NCBI GenBank assembly: GCA_943704495.1
Contig: CALSCR010000085.1
Location: forward strand, 880-30,922
Origin: Pigoraptor chileana
Taxonomy: Eukaryota > Opisthokonta > Filasterea
DNA: 30,043 bases
Direction: 5' to 3'
A model generated the notes under the pieces. That model made no database searches. It was not told the origin of the DNA and worked only from the letters and a program-made list of their open reading frames with translations. Every line of letters starts with the position of its first letter. Positions within the stretch are counted from its first letter, which is position 1. A program made the position numbers and the translations under genes. This document shows, piece by piece, positions 1 through 9,858 of the stretch.

Positions 1-19
1 CCCCCCCCCCCCCCCCCCC
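1..19. repeat. poly-C run at window edge
   Basis: Nineteen consecutive C bases open the window. Together with the (CT)n run at the other end this suggests that an assembled contig was broken at simple sequence, though a natural homopolymer cannot be excluded. Confidence 0.9.
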
Positions 20-220
20 GAAAACGCATACTGTGGATGCTCTTGGCTACGTTTTACGACATATGTTACGGTTGTCACATTCACTTATTTAAAAAAGTTG
101 TGTGTGTGTGTGTATGTGCATTCGTGCGTGTGCGTGTCCGGTCTATGTTCATTTAATGTCTTGGCTCCCGGCCACGCATCCCTAATGATTCTGTTGCTAT
201 GTTTACATTCTCCTTTTTAG

Positions 221-3200
221 AGCATCGCTTGAAGGTCTTGAGCGCCGATCGCAGGAGGACAAGAGTGCCAGGATTGAGGTGAATGCAGCGCGACCTCCAC
301 GCCAACGCAGAGGCACATATACATATGTAGATACGTAGAGTACACGATCACACTTAGTCATACACAAACACACAAACACCTTGTACACAAATAACCGCAT
401 TTTCTCTTCTGTCTGTCGCCTCACACCTCTCTTTTTTAGTGCAGCCGATCCATGCCAATGCATACACACACATGCATACACATTAACTCACACAAAACAA
501 CCGCTCGCAAGTGTTTATGCATGTTCGCTGATACATGCACTCACACTCCAAATCAATGACGCCGTGTTCATGGGCACGGGCAGGCGGAGAAAAAGGTGGC
601 GCAACTGCAGAGCGACCTCGATTCCGCAAGGGAGATTGCCAAACAAAAGCTCGAGTTTTCTCAGAAAGAGCTTAAGGACTGCGCCGAGAGAGAGAAGACG
701 CTCCAGGGACAGCTGGTGGCAGAACAGCAGCGGCACCAGGAGCAGGCACGTGGCCCTGGCTATGTCGGTGTCTATGTGTGTGTGTCGTTGTGTGTAAATG
801 TGTGTTTGCTTGCCACTCAACACTCGTGTGGATGTACCACCTTTCTCTCTTTATCTCTCCCTTTTTGTATTTCGATCTATCTGTCTATATATGTCTTTGT
901 CTTTGTCGTTCTCCTCCTGCCTCACTCTGGGCTCCATGCGCGCTACTATATACGGGCCGAGTGTATCGCGCACCTTCTGTGTCTCTGTTTACTTATGTGG
1001 TCGTGTTGTTGCAATGACACAATGCGCAGACGGCGAAGCTTCAGCAGCGTCTGGAGCAGGAGCGCGCACAACTACAAGCAGAGACAAGTGATCTGCGCGT
1101 CAAAGTCACCGAATTGGAGTCCAAACTATCCTCGGCACGCGCCGACGCCGAACGCGAGCGCCAGTTGCTCGATGCCCGCGTTGGATTCCTGAATGCGCAG
1201 GTGTGTGTTTGTGTAGATAGTATGATATGTATGCATGTGCGTATATATGCGGTGTCAATATATATATTTGTATATGTCTACATCTATATGTGTATGCGCG
1301 TCTGCGTCTTTGTATATCTCTGTGTGTTGGCTGTTGTATTTTTTTACCTATAAAAAACAAACCTCGCCTATTGGTGACTTGTAATCTCGGCCATATTTAT
1401 TTTCTAACACTGTGTGTGTATGTGTGCATTCATTTTGTAGGTGACGGATTTGAAGGCGGCGGAGCAATCGGCACAGCAAGAGCTGTCCTCACGTGACAGA
1501 CAAAACGACGAGCGCATGAACGTAGCAAAAGAAAAGCACCGGCGCAAGGAGAAGGACCTCACTGACAAGGTGTGTGCTTAGGCTGCATATGGCGTGTGTC
1601 TGTGTGTATGCTTAGGCTACATTTGACGTGTGTATGTGTGTATGTGTGTGGCGCATCTGACGTGTGTCTTGTGTTTACGTGTGTGTTGCATATTTGTTGG
1701 TTTGTTTGTGTGTTAAATCCTCGTGGGTGCATGCATCATGTGGAATGGGCTTGTAATAACTGCCACAATAATTATCTGAACTATGTGTGTATGCATTTGT
1801 GTGTTCGTGTGTGTTCGTGTTGCAGATATCTGAGCTTGAGACGAAGCTGACAGCCACTCAACAAAAGCACGCGGCTGACGCATTGGCACTGGAGCGCGAG
1901 GTTTGTGGCTCACACAATATCATTGGAATACCAAACTCTGCCTGCTTCCGCATGTGCCTCTGTGTTGTGCGTGTATGTGCGTATACATTTGCCCCCATGT
2001 GTGGCTATATACATGTCGCAATCTGTGCTAGCCCTTCGCTGGCTCTCTCGGCCATTGTCAGTTTTCCTCAATGCTGTCTTGTTCCGACACACATGTCTTG
2101 CTCATTGGGCAATTTGTACGAATGCTTTTTCGCTGTTCGCCACCGAATGCTTTTCATGTGTTTCGGTCGCGTGCCCCCTTCGTCAATTGGACGTATGCGA
2201 ATCTGACCAAATCCCTGTGTGTGTGTGCGTGTGTGTGTGTGTGTATGTGCAGGTCGCTCGCTTGACAGAGTCTGTGCGCCTTGCAGAGAAGGAACGTACT
2301 GATGCGGTGGCGAAGGAGACTGAGGCCAGGTACGCAGCTTGTATGCTCTTGTCACGTGATCTGCACAGTACAACTGCACGTCTGATTGCTCCTTTTGTGG
2401 ACACATTAGGCGATACATATGTGCGCCTGTGCTCATCAGAGTTTGCTGAACTTGTGTGTCTCCTCCTGCACACACACACACACACGAGAAACAGTCGCCA
2501 ACTCAAAGAGCTCCGCAAGTCACAGAAGCAGCAAATCGATGCGGCAATGGCAGACTCTGATAGAAAGGTGCGCGAGCTCTCGGAAGACTTCAATGGCCGC
2601 ATCCGTCAGCTTCAAGCGGAAGTGGAGGCAAAGAATGCTGAATTGGAGGTACGTGTTTGTGGACACGAAGCGGTTATGTGTGTGTGTGTGTGTGTGTTGC
2701 ACTGTGAGAATGTATCGTGCGCTCATATAGCGTTAATGGAAATGTGACGACACTAGCATATATTGTACATGGGGTATCCCAGGAACCTGGAGCGAGCGTT
2801 GCGATTGTAAAAATAGCACTAACCTGTCATGGGCCTCACACAACGCACGCGCGACACACACATGCACTTGAACTTGCACATTTGCACACCGCCAGGCCAC
2901 GCGCAAGCAGCTGCAAAATGCTGATGACAAGCGTCGCGATCTCCAAGCCAAAGCGGCGGCTGAGACGAGTGACTTGCGCGCACGTGTCATTCAGCTCGAA
3001 AAGGAGGTCACGGACGCGGAACGCATTAGGGAACTTGAGTCGGAGAATCACCAAAAGAGATTTGAGGAATTGTCGTCTGTCGCGCAGGACCTCGCGGTAT
3101 GTCCTTCAACTGCCTAAAATAGTTGCGGATGTCCGTGCTCTCTGATTAGACAGTGTGTGGGCACTATCTGACCGGAATAGCTATTGTCGCCGCACATAAT

Positions 3201-3226
3201 GTAGGATGTTGCACACAGTCATTCGC

Positions 3227-3265
<39 letters not shown>

Positions 3266-4125
3266 CGCACACACAAACATATATACACACACACACACAA
3301 TCGTGCAGCATATGTTGTACCTCGACACCAAACTCAAATTGAACACTAAACAAAACGAACTAACAGGAGGAGATCAGCAAAGCGCGTCTGGGCAAGGAGT
3401 CGCTGCTGGTTCAGCGCGCAAAGGGACTGCAGCAACAGTCCGCGGCGGCGGCGGAAAAGACGGGCAATGCGCGTGCGGGGGTATGTGGTGGTCGTCCTGC
3501 TTGCAACCGCACTGCGTTGACCTCCGTTCACATGTACTTCTGTTGAGCACGTGCACTAGCCATGCGCAATAAGGTGTGTATTGTAGCATTTTACTCACGA
3601 TGTTGCAATGGCAATATGACTGTGCGCTGCAGATGTTCGCATTCCTCCGAGGTGGCAACAATAAGGACCGCGAGCGTCTCGTCGCCGCAGAGCAAGAAGT
3701 CGTTAACCTTGGAAAGCAGTATGTTTCGGATGTGTGTTCATTGTGTATGGCATGTTTATTGTGCAAACGTGTGTGCATGCTTGTGTAACTGCCTCAGTGT
3801 TTGCTGCATGCATCCATTTGTGCTGCTTGTATACGAGAAAGACTCTTTTCTATGTCTCCAACAAGCTTTCTCCGAGTACCATATTATATGATCTTACAAA
3901 TTCTCACTTTTGTCTTCTGCATGCTCTCACTCCTCTGCAAAATGTCGCACACACACACACACAAAACACAGATTGCAAGAGACGATTGCGGAGCGACAAT
4001 CCTATGCCGCAAAGCTGGCGGATGAGATGAAGAAGAAGGAGCGGAAAATCGAGGACCTCGGGGAGGCCGTGCTTCGTTTGGAGCGGCGCCTTATCAAGGA
4101 GGGGATCGAGTTTGACCGCAACTGA
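221..4125 (+). CDS. Long coiled-coil protein, 3' part (11 exons)
   Basis: Exons: 221-278, 584-745, 1030-1200, 1441-1569, 1826-1900, 2253-2329, 2495-2648, 2896-3096, 3367-3480, 3633-3718, 3972-4125 (TGA 4123-4125). All eleven join in frame and give 459 residues. The first base of exon 221-278 completes a codon begun in an exon further 5', so the N-terminus lies outside the window. The product is almost wholly coiled coil: rich in E, K, Q, R and A with heptad spacing (for example QLQSDLDSAREIAKQKLEF and GRIRQLQAEVEAKNAELE) and no Cys/His clusters or membrane segments. It ends IKEGIEFDRN. Such proteins are usually cytoskeletal, centrosomal or tethering scaffolds, but no family was recognised and homology by composition alone is weak. 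Intron 2 (746-1029) appears to be GC-AG. Most introns are GT- or CA-rich. Exon structure is well supported; function is unknown. Confidence 0.85.
1901..2252 (+). repeat. GT-rich intron tract (coiled-coil gene intron 5)
   Basis: This intron runs from the donor after LALERE to the acceptor before VARLTES. A (GT)n-type tract occupies about 2217-2248, directly upstream of the acceptor. The following intron (2330-2494) carries a CA tract at about 2469-2485, so the two tracts are complementary across the 77-nt exon 2253-2329. Confidence 0.7.
3232..3262 (+). repeat. (CA)n microsatellite in coiled-coil gene intron 8
   Basis: About fifteen CA units lie inside intron 3097-3366, followed by further imperfect CA-rich sequence to about 3300. 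Confidence 0.9.
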
Positions 4126-5453
4126 CGAGTGTTTAATGCAATTGCAATCGTGTCTTGAGCTGCAACTGCGAATGCGACAGGCTTGAGAGTACCGATCTGA
4201 TGTCTGTGCATTAGCCGGCACAGACTGAGGCGTTACTTTTGTATGGCTTCTATCCAGAGCTAAACAGACAAAATGATCGGCATTTTATATTAATACTGAG
4301 CCAGTTCAGACCAGTGTGTAGTTTGTCGTAAATTCATGTACACAAATGCCTTGAATTATGTACATGCAGTAGCTGCCTCAGCTCGGTCAACTCGGTCCCC
4401 ACGGCACGGCATTGCCAGTTTATTATAATCTTGACTGATTTGTTCAATAGCAGTCAGCCACAGACCCAGGGACTGCAGGATATTATTACCTCAGACAGTA
4501 CGTAGTCAATTACAGTGCCGCCGGCCATCCGCAATGTTGTCATAATGGTGTGCCTGGTCTCACATGAGTGCAGCCCCGACAGGCGAGCAGTTTTGAGTTC
4601 ATGACGATACCAACAAGAATCTTATACAGAGTCCGACTGACACATCATTCTGTGCTGCGGCTATTTTACTGACGAATAAGGTCTTATAATCACCAGTGAT
4701 AGCGCCGAGTGCTGGCATATAAGTATCTATAAATATACATCAGATGCATCCGACTGAAGTCTGATCGGATAATCGACGGTTACTTACTTGTTAAGTTAGC
4801 AATAAAACCGGCAATGTCATTGCCTGGCAGACTAATATGTCCAATAGAAAAGCGGCCATTATAGTCTAGTAGCTCTCCTCTCGGACCATCGCTTCACCCG
4901 GTTTACTGACAGAGATGTATTTATTAAACAGGTAGACCAGGCCCTGTCCGTGCGTTAAATTCTTGCTAAAGCTGCATCAGCAGTGCCAGCGCCGTTACAG
5001 TGCAGCTAGAGTGACGTATCATGAGATGACCAGTCGTTCCACTTGTGTGCTGCGGTGACACCGCACACCAACTGGAGCAGGAGTTAGGGACTGCAGCCGA
5101 GTTGGTACAGTTGGTGAATTGAATCCGTTACGGCTGGCCCGCCCAAGCGCCAACTGAAGCCAAGCCAGGCGGGCGACCGTCGCTAGTTCGTAAAGTAACG
5201 AGTCTAGCCAGCGGCCCTGTCATGCCACGGAGAGACTGGCATCGTATTATAATAGTTGGCACAGCCGACTGAGGGGCGGCACATCTATCATCGGGATGAT
5301 CCGCGGGCGGACGTAGCACTGACAACGTGTGAAAATAATGTGACGGTGGCATCCGGCGTCCCGACCGCCACAGCGAGCACGCCAGGGGCACTGGCAGCCC
5401 TATTCAGTTCGCACCGGACGGGAGTTATTTAGTCGTCGCATGACTACATAGGC
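4126..5453. other. Non-coding stretch, no gene recognised
   Basis: This 1.3-kb interval follows the stop codon of the coiled-coil gene and precedes the 3' end of the minus-strand C2 gene, so the two genes converge on it. It holds no convincing exon. It has none of the GT/CA repeats that fill the flanking introns. A GC-rich block at about 5128-5440 has open frames on the minus strand, but nothing recognisable. An imperfect hairpin lies at about 5046-5070. Confidence 0.5.
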
Positions 5454-8400
5454 TCAGTGTGTGACGCTGAGCCTTGTCGATGCGTCCAAAATGAGTGCAA
5501 GGCCAACCACACTCAGAATATCCTCCGTCGGGAAAATGCTGAGACGCCACCGAGGAAGCCCAGTGATTTTACCAACACGCCGCGAGCGCACTGCCTTAGC
5601 GAGACAAAATTTGGACGCCGACAGCCCCGCGCCGACCGAATGGCACGCGGCCTGGCGCGCAAACTGGTACGCACCGGGCATGATGTGATCGACGCCCACG
5701 CGCCCCTCGTGCGTCTCCATTTCAATCCCAACGACCAGAGATCCAGCCGGCCGCCGCACAATCGCCACAAGTCCGCTGTCGCCGGAGGTGGAGGCGCCTG
5801 GGTAGCGCAGCTCATACGAGCTCCATGCGCGCTTCGGCCCCTTTCGTCGCATGTGCAGACAGTAACGCTCTTGCGCGTCGCGGATCAGGAAAGCTCCCGT
5901 CTCTGCGTCGAATTCGGCTTGAAAGACTGTCACGCCGCTCTGCGATTTTCGGAACATAATTACGACAGGATTGTTAAGCTTAACACACAGCATAGCCACG
6001 TGAGTCTCAATACAAACAAAATATAATGTGCACAAATTCAGTGTCCGATGCCAGTGGCACCAAACTATAAATAAGTAAACTCGCAACTTGAAATAATGCT
6101 TATTTAATAGTCACCCATGAGCGCCATGACAGTCATTATTACACAAGTGCCATGAAGTGTGCAGTGATGGCACACATCTTATTAAAGGCACAAGTCATAC
6201 AAAGGACTTACCGATGAGTCCGACAGCTTGTATCCGCCACAGGGAAGAGCTTCGATCACTAAAACAAAGCAGTCTGCGATGGGGCGCGAGTAGTGCCAGG
6301 ATACGCTCAAGTGACCCCTAATGACAGTATGCCCCGCGTATCGCAAAAGTTAGAGAGCATGTCATAATTAATCAGTTGAATTCACCATAAGATTATTATA
6401 ATGATATAAATCCGAGTCCGTGTCTGACTCAGTTGAGTGGATAGAAATCCTGATACCGTTCACTGATATCTGTGATGATAGCCGGGGCCACATAATAGCA
6501 ATTTAACACATGCAGTCACTCTGATGCCATACATATACATCAGTCTGCGCTGTCCCATATCAAAACAACCTGAACTATCATAGAATATAATTATACACCA
6601 CAAAGACACACGCCCCAGGCAGCTGTCAACACACCTGTGCGTTGCCGACGATGTCTCGGCGCGTTCCTCTTGGGAATGCGTCGGCTTCGGGTGCAGTGGA
6701 ATGTGCGCGCGCATTGTGAGACCTTCGCACCCCTCCAGCAGCTCACCCCGGATGGACGCAATGCCGAGTGTGCTGTGACGGATCAGCTTGCGGTGTGACT
6801 TGACAACAAAGGACACGTCACGTGCACATGACTGCTGCGCATGCGATATGTCACTGCAATGATTACAAAGAAATGCCAAAGGTTCGTCAGTAAAGTGATA
6901 TAAGAGATCATTCAAGCAGTAACTGTTACTGTCAACCGCCGGAGCCATAGGGAGTCTGTGCTAACCATTACCGTAACAGTCTCATGGCCACTCAGCCCAG
7001 GTGAGACCATTGACAAACATAAACAATTTGCCGGTCAAGCCGGATCCAGCACGCACATGTCAAGCGCCCACATTTGACTGTTAGAGTTGATCAAACAAGT
7101 GCTTGATTCAGACTGTTCATGTTGTGTTACTGTTACAGTAACTGCAGTCGGCTGCGTCAGATTTTGACGTGACACACATGCCCGCAATCTCTCTTATTCG
7201 ACAGACACTGCGCATGCAGACTGAAGCCCATCGACCGACCGACATGTATAGGCCATCATTCCCACTTACGTTCGGGTAACCATGTTCCACACGGGCTTGT
7301 GTGAGTCCATCACTATTTTGGTGCGCACAGACGCCTCGCCCATCATCACAATGCAAAATGGGCTGACTCCGGGGGCGCTTGCCACTGTGGAATGGGAGGC
7401 AAACCGGCGTGCGAATAATGAGACGATATCAGCCGCTATTATGGCATTAAAGCTGTGGAATGAGCCGTGATATGTTGCTGTATGAAAAAGCAAATTATTA
7501 TGTCAATGTGCGCGGGCAGACTACGCAGCATTCATACCTTGAAGTTCGTTCGGTAGTCTTCGTTTCTTGCCGCTGAGAATGGAAGCATTTTCAACTGGCA
7601 TGACATGATGTGGATGGGATGTGGCGCGCAGGTGAGGCAAAATCAGGTTATGGATTAACACATCACTCGCGCGAAGTCAGTAACGCCAGTCGACAATGTC
7701 AGTCTCCTCGACCAGTGCTCACTAAACGTAACAACCAGTGCTACTGTAGTCACCAATCAGTGACTCACTGCCGCGACTGCCTGCCCGGTGCGGCGGTGGA
7801 TGTGCTGCAACGGACATGATTCGGAGCAGTTTACCTGTCTCAGTGCTCCGCCAACAATTACTGTGGAGGTGCTCGGCTGACTAGCTTTCGCGTCACTCTC
7901 CATTGCTGGACTGCACACAACACTTCATCACACATCCACTCACCACGGAGAAACAGCTGCCGCTTGATGTTAATACTGAGCCCATACTGGATGGCTGTCG
8001 CATTCGCCGTCGCGTTGTGTCGTCTGCACTCAGTAGTGTACGTTGATCGAACCCAGTCCTCAGATGGTAATACCGGGAATACATTAGTGAATGCGTCCAT
8101 CGATGGATTGATAGTATCGGCAGACATCGCGCTCGCCTTGCGACGAAGAGCAGAGTGAGTGACGGCAGTTGCTGATGCAATGGTCGACTCGGCGGCTGCG
8201 GCGGCACGTGACTCGGCAAGGACTACTTCCTCAAACGCGTCCGACCACGCCGGAGGGAGTTCAGCGGCTGCGCGTGCGCTAGTTGGACTCGAGGACATTG
8301 CTGATGCGTGGCCATTGACATCCGGATGCAGTCCAGCCGTGCCGGGGCCGAACAGTTCTTCGTACGATGGGAGCCGACTGTCGTCGTCGCTGAAGGGCGC

Positions 8401-8496
8401 CGCTATTTCCATGTCAACCTCCATGTCACTGTGTGATTCCACACTCGGCCGCAAGACAGAGGACTCCACTCCGTATGCCGTGGAGTGCAGTGTCAT
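5454..8496 (-). CDS. C2-domain protein, five-exon model
   Basis: Proposed exons on the minus strand: 8496-7944, 7594-7538, 7477-7270, 6853-6635, 5937-5454; phases match and give 506 residues. Exon 1 is low-complexity and acidic with an LPSYEELFG stretch and Ala-rich segments, probably disordered. Exons 3 and 4 together make a C2 sandwich: NAIIAADIV, then SPFCIVMMG, RTKIVMDSHKPVWN, DVSFVVKSHRKLI and STLGIASIRGELL. This follows the C2 pattern (DPYV.V, T.V, NP.WN, L.F.V, LG.A.I). The usual DPY is SPF, so the first calcium-binding Asp is missing and binding is likely calcium-independent. C2 domains normally bind membranes or proteins. The last exon (GVTVFQAEFDAETGAFLIRD...) looks like a beta-rich domain I cannot name; its acceptor and 3' end are the weakest parts. 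A 26-nt alternative exon (7860-7835) was rejected on phase. Confidence 0.5.
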
Positions 8497-8757
8497 GGCC
8501 TTCTTTCTGCAACAAACGGCGTCGGTTGACTTTCTGTGCTATGGCTTAGTCGGTCGTCAGAGTGGCTCCTCAGTACTCGTGAGAATCAAGGCCGGCGATG
8601 TGTGGTCGCAGTCAGTATTCGTCTCCATTTCAAGACTGAATCCAACTCTCTTCTCAGCAAGTCAGGACAGAATTCAACTCAGTCGCCACACGACGGCAGC
8701 AGAGCTGACTAATCTCTCAGTGTCTCTCAGCAAGTTGCACTGAACGCCAGTTGCTTC

Positions 8758-9116
8758 TCAGTGGCATTGCTTCTGGCATTGCTTCTCGAACGGCATGCCG
8801 ACCGCGCGTGAGATGACGATGGGGTCGCCATTGTTCGGGTGTCTGTCACGGACGATGGCATGTTGACAACCACTGTCCACGCGGAGAAGTCGCGGAAAAA
8901 TGGCACTCTGTTGTTGCACTCCGGGTGTCAGTTGTGAAGGCGGTATCAAGTAATCGTCCGATGACTGTAGGAATCGGAAATATGAAATAAATTCTCGATT
9001 TCATACAAATACAATACATAAATAAATGTCATCGCATCGGAGTTTGCGCAGACACATTTTTCATTTTCTTCCCACGGTGCAGTACTGAATGTATACAAAT
9101 AAAGCCCGCTTGCCAT
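8758..9116 (-). CDS. Possible small two-exon gene or 5' exons of the C2 gene
   Basis: On the minus strand an ATG at 9116-9114 opens 33 codons to a GT at 9017. A pyrimidine-rich acceptor at 8966-8965 leads, in phase, into an exon beginning SSDDYLIPPSQLTPGVQQ and open to a TGA at 8758-8760 (101 residues if read to the stop). The implied intron is only 53 nt. Codon content looks coding (GCQHAIVRDRHPNNGDP, IVISRAVGMPFEK), but no family is recognised. It could instead be spliced into the C2 gene: a good acceptor (tttgttgcag) ends at 8509, but I found no donor that joins the two in frame convincingly. The C-terminal QKQCH arises from a 12-bp tandem duplication at about 8762-8786. Confidence 0.3.
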
Positions 9117-9151
9117 TTTATTTCCGTATTCCAGTTGTGGGTATTCGGTTG

Positions 9152-9163
9152 CACGTGACCAAT
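9152..9163 (-). promoter_or_regulatory. E-box plus CCAAT pair, candidate promoter element
   Basis: CACGTG (9152-9157) is followed two bases later by CCAAT (9159-9163), within CACGTGACCAATCACAG. CCAATCA is the typical NF-Y core and CACGTG the bHLH site. It sits 36 bp upstream of the ATG at 9116 on the minus strand. Function is inferred from motif only. Confidence 0.3.
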
Positions 9164-9494
9164 CACAGTGCGCCCTTGCCCACCTTAAACATCGCCGCGT
9201 GCGTTACTCTCACGTGCTCACGCGCTTCTCATTAGATGCACGTTTATCTTCTCGCCAAAGAAATATGACACGTTACTTTCTGAAAATTTACCCATTACCG
9301 CGACTCAATGCCATCCATGGGTGTGTCAACACCATTACAAGTTGTACACAGAGCCGCCTCCGCACGCCGGGTGACGCTCGAGGCTGTTTCCGGGCACTCA
9401 AATAGCTCCCTCCGAAACACCTGTCAAAAGCGCACTCCAGCAATGGCACACTCTCTGACGGGCTGTTTCAGTACTGAGCGGCCTGCAAACAAAC

Positions 9495-9510
9495 CAAGGG
9501 TGCACCCTTG
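9495..9510. repeat. Perfect 16-bp palindrome
   Basis: CAAGGGTGCACCCTTG is identical to its reverse complement, with no loop. It lies in intergenic sequence 3' of ZMAT2. It could be a dimeric protein-binding site or chance. Confidence 0.8.
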
Positions 9511-9858
9511 AAACAAACGGTCCGCGGACTAAATGTGAGCCGACTCAAGCCGAGCAATATGGAGGTGCACGACACGGGTGCTTCCACACTCTCGGGAGTC
9601 TTAGTCAGTAGTTGTCTACAGCTAAGGTGTTTGCACCGCTTCACAGCTGCCGATGCGGCAATACGTTTACCTTCGGTAAGTCACGGGGTTCAAACTTATT
9701 ACATTGAAAACCGCTACGACTAATGTTCTTGCAAGGATTCGTTTGCAACTTGCCGTGTATCCATAAAAATTACAAGTGTTAGTGACCACGCAGCAGTCAA
9801 CTACGGATTGGACTAACAAGAGCTTCGCGTAGGCTAATTTAGTAATGGCACTGCTGAG

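Larger units (their letters stand above)
9117..9858. other. Intergenic region, no gene recognised
   Basis: This interval lies between the possible 5' exons on the minus strand and the 3' end of ZMAT2. It contains an E-box/CCAAT pair near 9152-9163 and a perfect 16-bp palindrome at 9495-9510. The open frames on the plus strand are short and unlike any protein I know. Confidence 0.5.

Noticed and set aside
7835-7860. 26-nt micro-exon with both splice signals in the C2 gene
   Set aside because: Including it makes the next exon read in a frame that cannot join the C2 exon; skipping it gives matching phases throughout.
8159-8743. 194-codon plus-strand frame, Ser/Ala-rich
   Set aside because: The minus-strand reading of most of the same bases connects in phase to the C2 exons and has a good donor at its 3' end; the plus frame has no such context.
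9640-9720. tRNA-like GGGTTCAAAC segment
   Set aside because: No acceptor stem or anticodon arm can be drawn around it.
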